A stretch of DNA of 6,625 nucleotides, from contig CAMDZY010000099.1 of NCBI GenBank assembly GCA_945910975.1, positions 1 through 6,625 of the forward strand. The letters are read 5' to 3'. How positions within the stretch are numbered: the first letter of the stretch is position 1; each line of letters opens with the position of its first letter. The DNA is from an uncultured Clostridia bacterium. GTDB lineage: Bacteria; Bacillota; Clostridia; Oscillospirales; Oscillospiraceae. Positions 6,535 through 6,625 of this stretch are shown one piece after another. Both the position numbers and the translations under genes were made by a program. The notes beneath the pieces were generated by a model. It was not told where the DNA came from and made no database searches. It was given only the letters and a program-made list of their open reading frames with translations.

Positions 6535-6625
6535 ATGAAATTTAACAAACGCATAAAAATATCACTCTCTTTGCTGCTTGTTCTGTCGCTTTTGGTAGCT
6601 GTCGGTTGCAGCAAGAAGGAAGATA
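6535..6625 (+). CDS. Lipoprotein, N-terminal fragment cut by window end
   Basis: Only 30 codons are present and the frame is open at the window edge. The peptide has the form of a lipoprotein signal: basic start MKFNKRIK, a hydrophobic Leu/Val/Ser stretch (about 9-23) and the lipobox AVGC with Cys25, followed by SKKED, a charged linker. The mature protein should be lipid-anchored on the outer face of the membrane. Its function cannot be read from this fragment. In many Firmicutes a PrsA/SurA-type peptidyl-prolyl isomerase lipoprotein lies near pth and mfd, so that is a reasonable guess; a substrate-binding lipoprotein is another. It lies 73 nt after the VanW gene, with a hairpin between and no clear promoter of its own, so it probably shares that transcript. 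Confidence 0.8.
   Translation, partial: MKFNKRIKISLSLLLVLSLLVAVGCSKKED

Overview
The window reads as an ordinary chromosomal housekeeping segment from a low-to-mid GC Gram-positive anaerobe, most likely a gut Clostridia member of the Oscillospiraceae/Ruminococcaceae type. The evidence is the pth-mfd gene order, the style of the Pth and Mfd sequences, an AAGGAG-type Shine-Dalgarno site, and a VanW/YoaR-type wall protein followed by a Gram-positive lipoprotein. The family-level placement is inference. All genes lie on the + strand and no mobile element, CRISPR array, tRNA or rRNA is visible.

Layout: bases 1-579 hold the 3' part of pth (peptidyl-tRNA hydrolase), whose true start probably lies upstream of the window. 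A 93-nt gap with a perfect 10-bp hairpin leads to mfd (673-4191), the transcription-repair coupling factor, complete at 1172 aa from a well-placed ATG. The longest non-coding stretch (4192-4400, 209 nt) holds an AT-rich imperfect palindrome just after mfd, a consensus TATAAT with a weak -35, a CAAACGTTTG palindrome just downstream of the -10, and a good ribosome binding site. It therefore looks like the end of one transcription unit and the start of another.

The second unit begins with a 686-aa membrane-anchored VanW-domain protein (4401-6461). It carries two acidic low-complexity segments in its peptidoglycan-binding-like region and a Pro/Thr/Glu/Asp tail built partly of ETDPP repeats. A perfect 11-bp hairpin (6473-6499) without a U-run follows, then the first 30 codons of a lipoprotein (6535 to the window end).

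Functionally, pth and mfd serve translation (rescue of peptidyl-tRNA) and transcription-coupled DNA repair; their pairing is a common conserved neighbourhood in Firmicutes rather than a shared pathway. The VanW protein and the lipoprotein are both predicted to act outside the membrane. I see no convincing novel multi-gene system here. The most interesting items are the candidate operator at the VanW promoter and the unusual repetitive acidic segments of the VanW protein.
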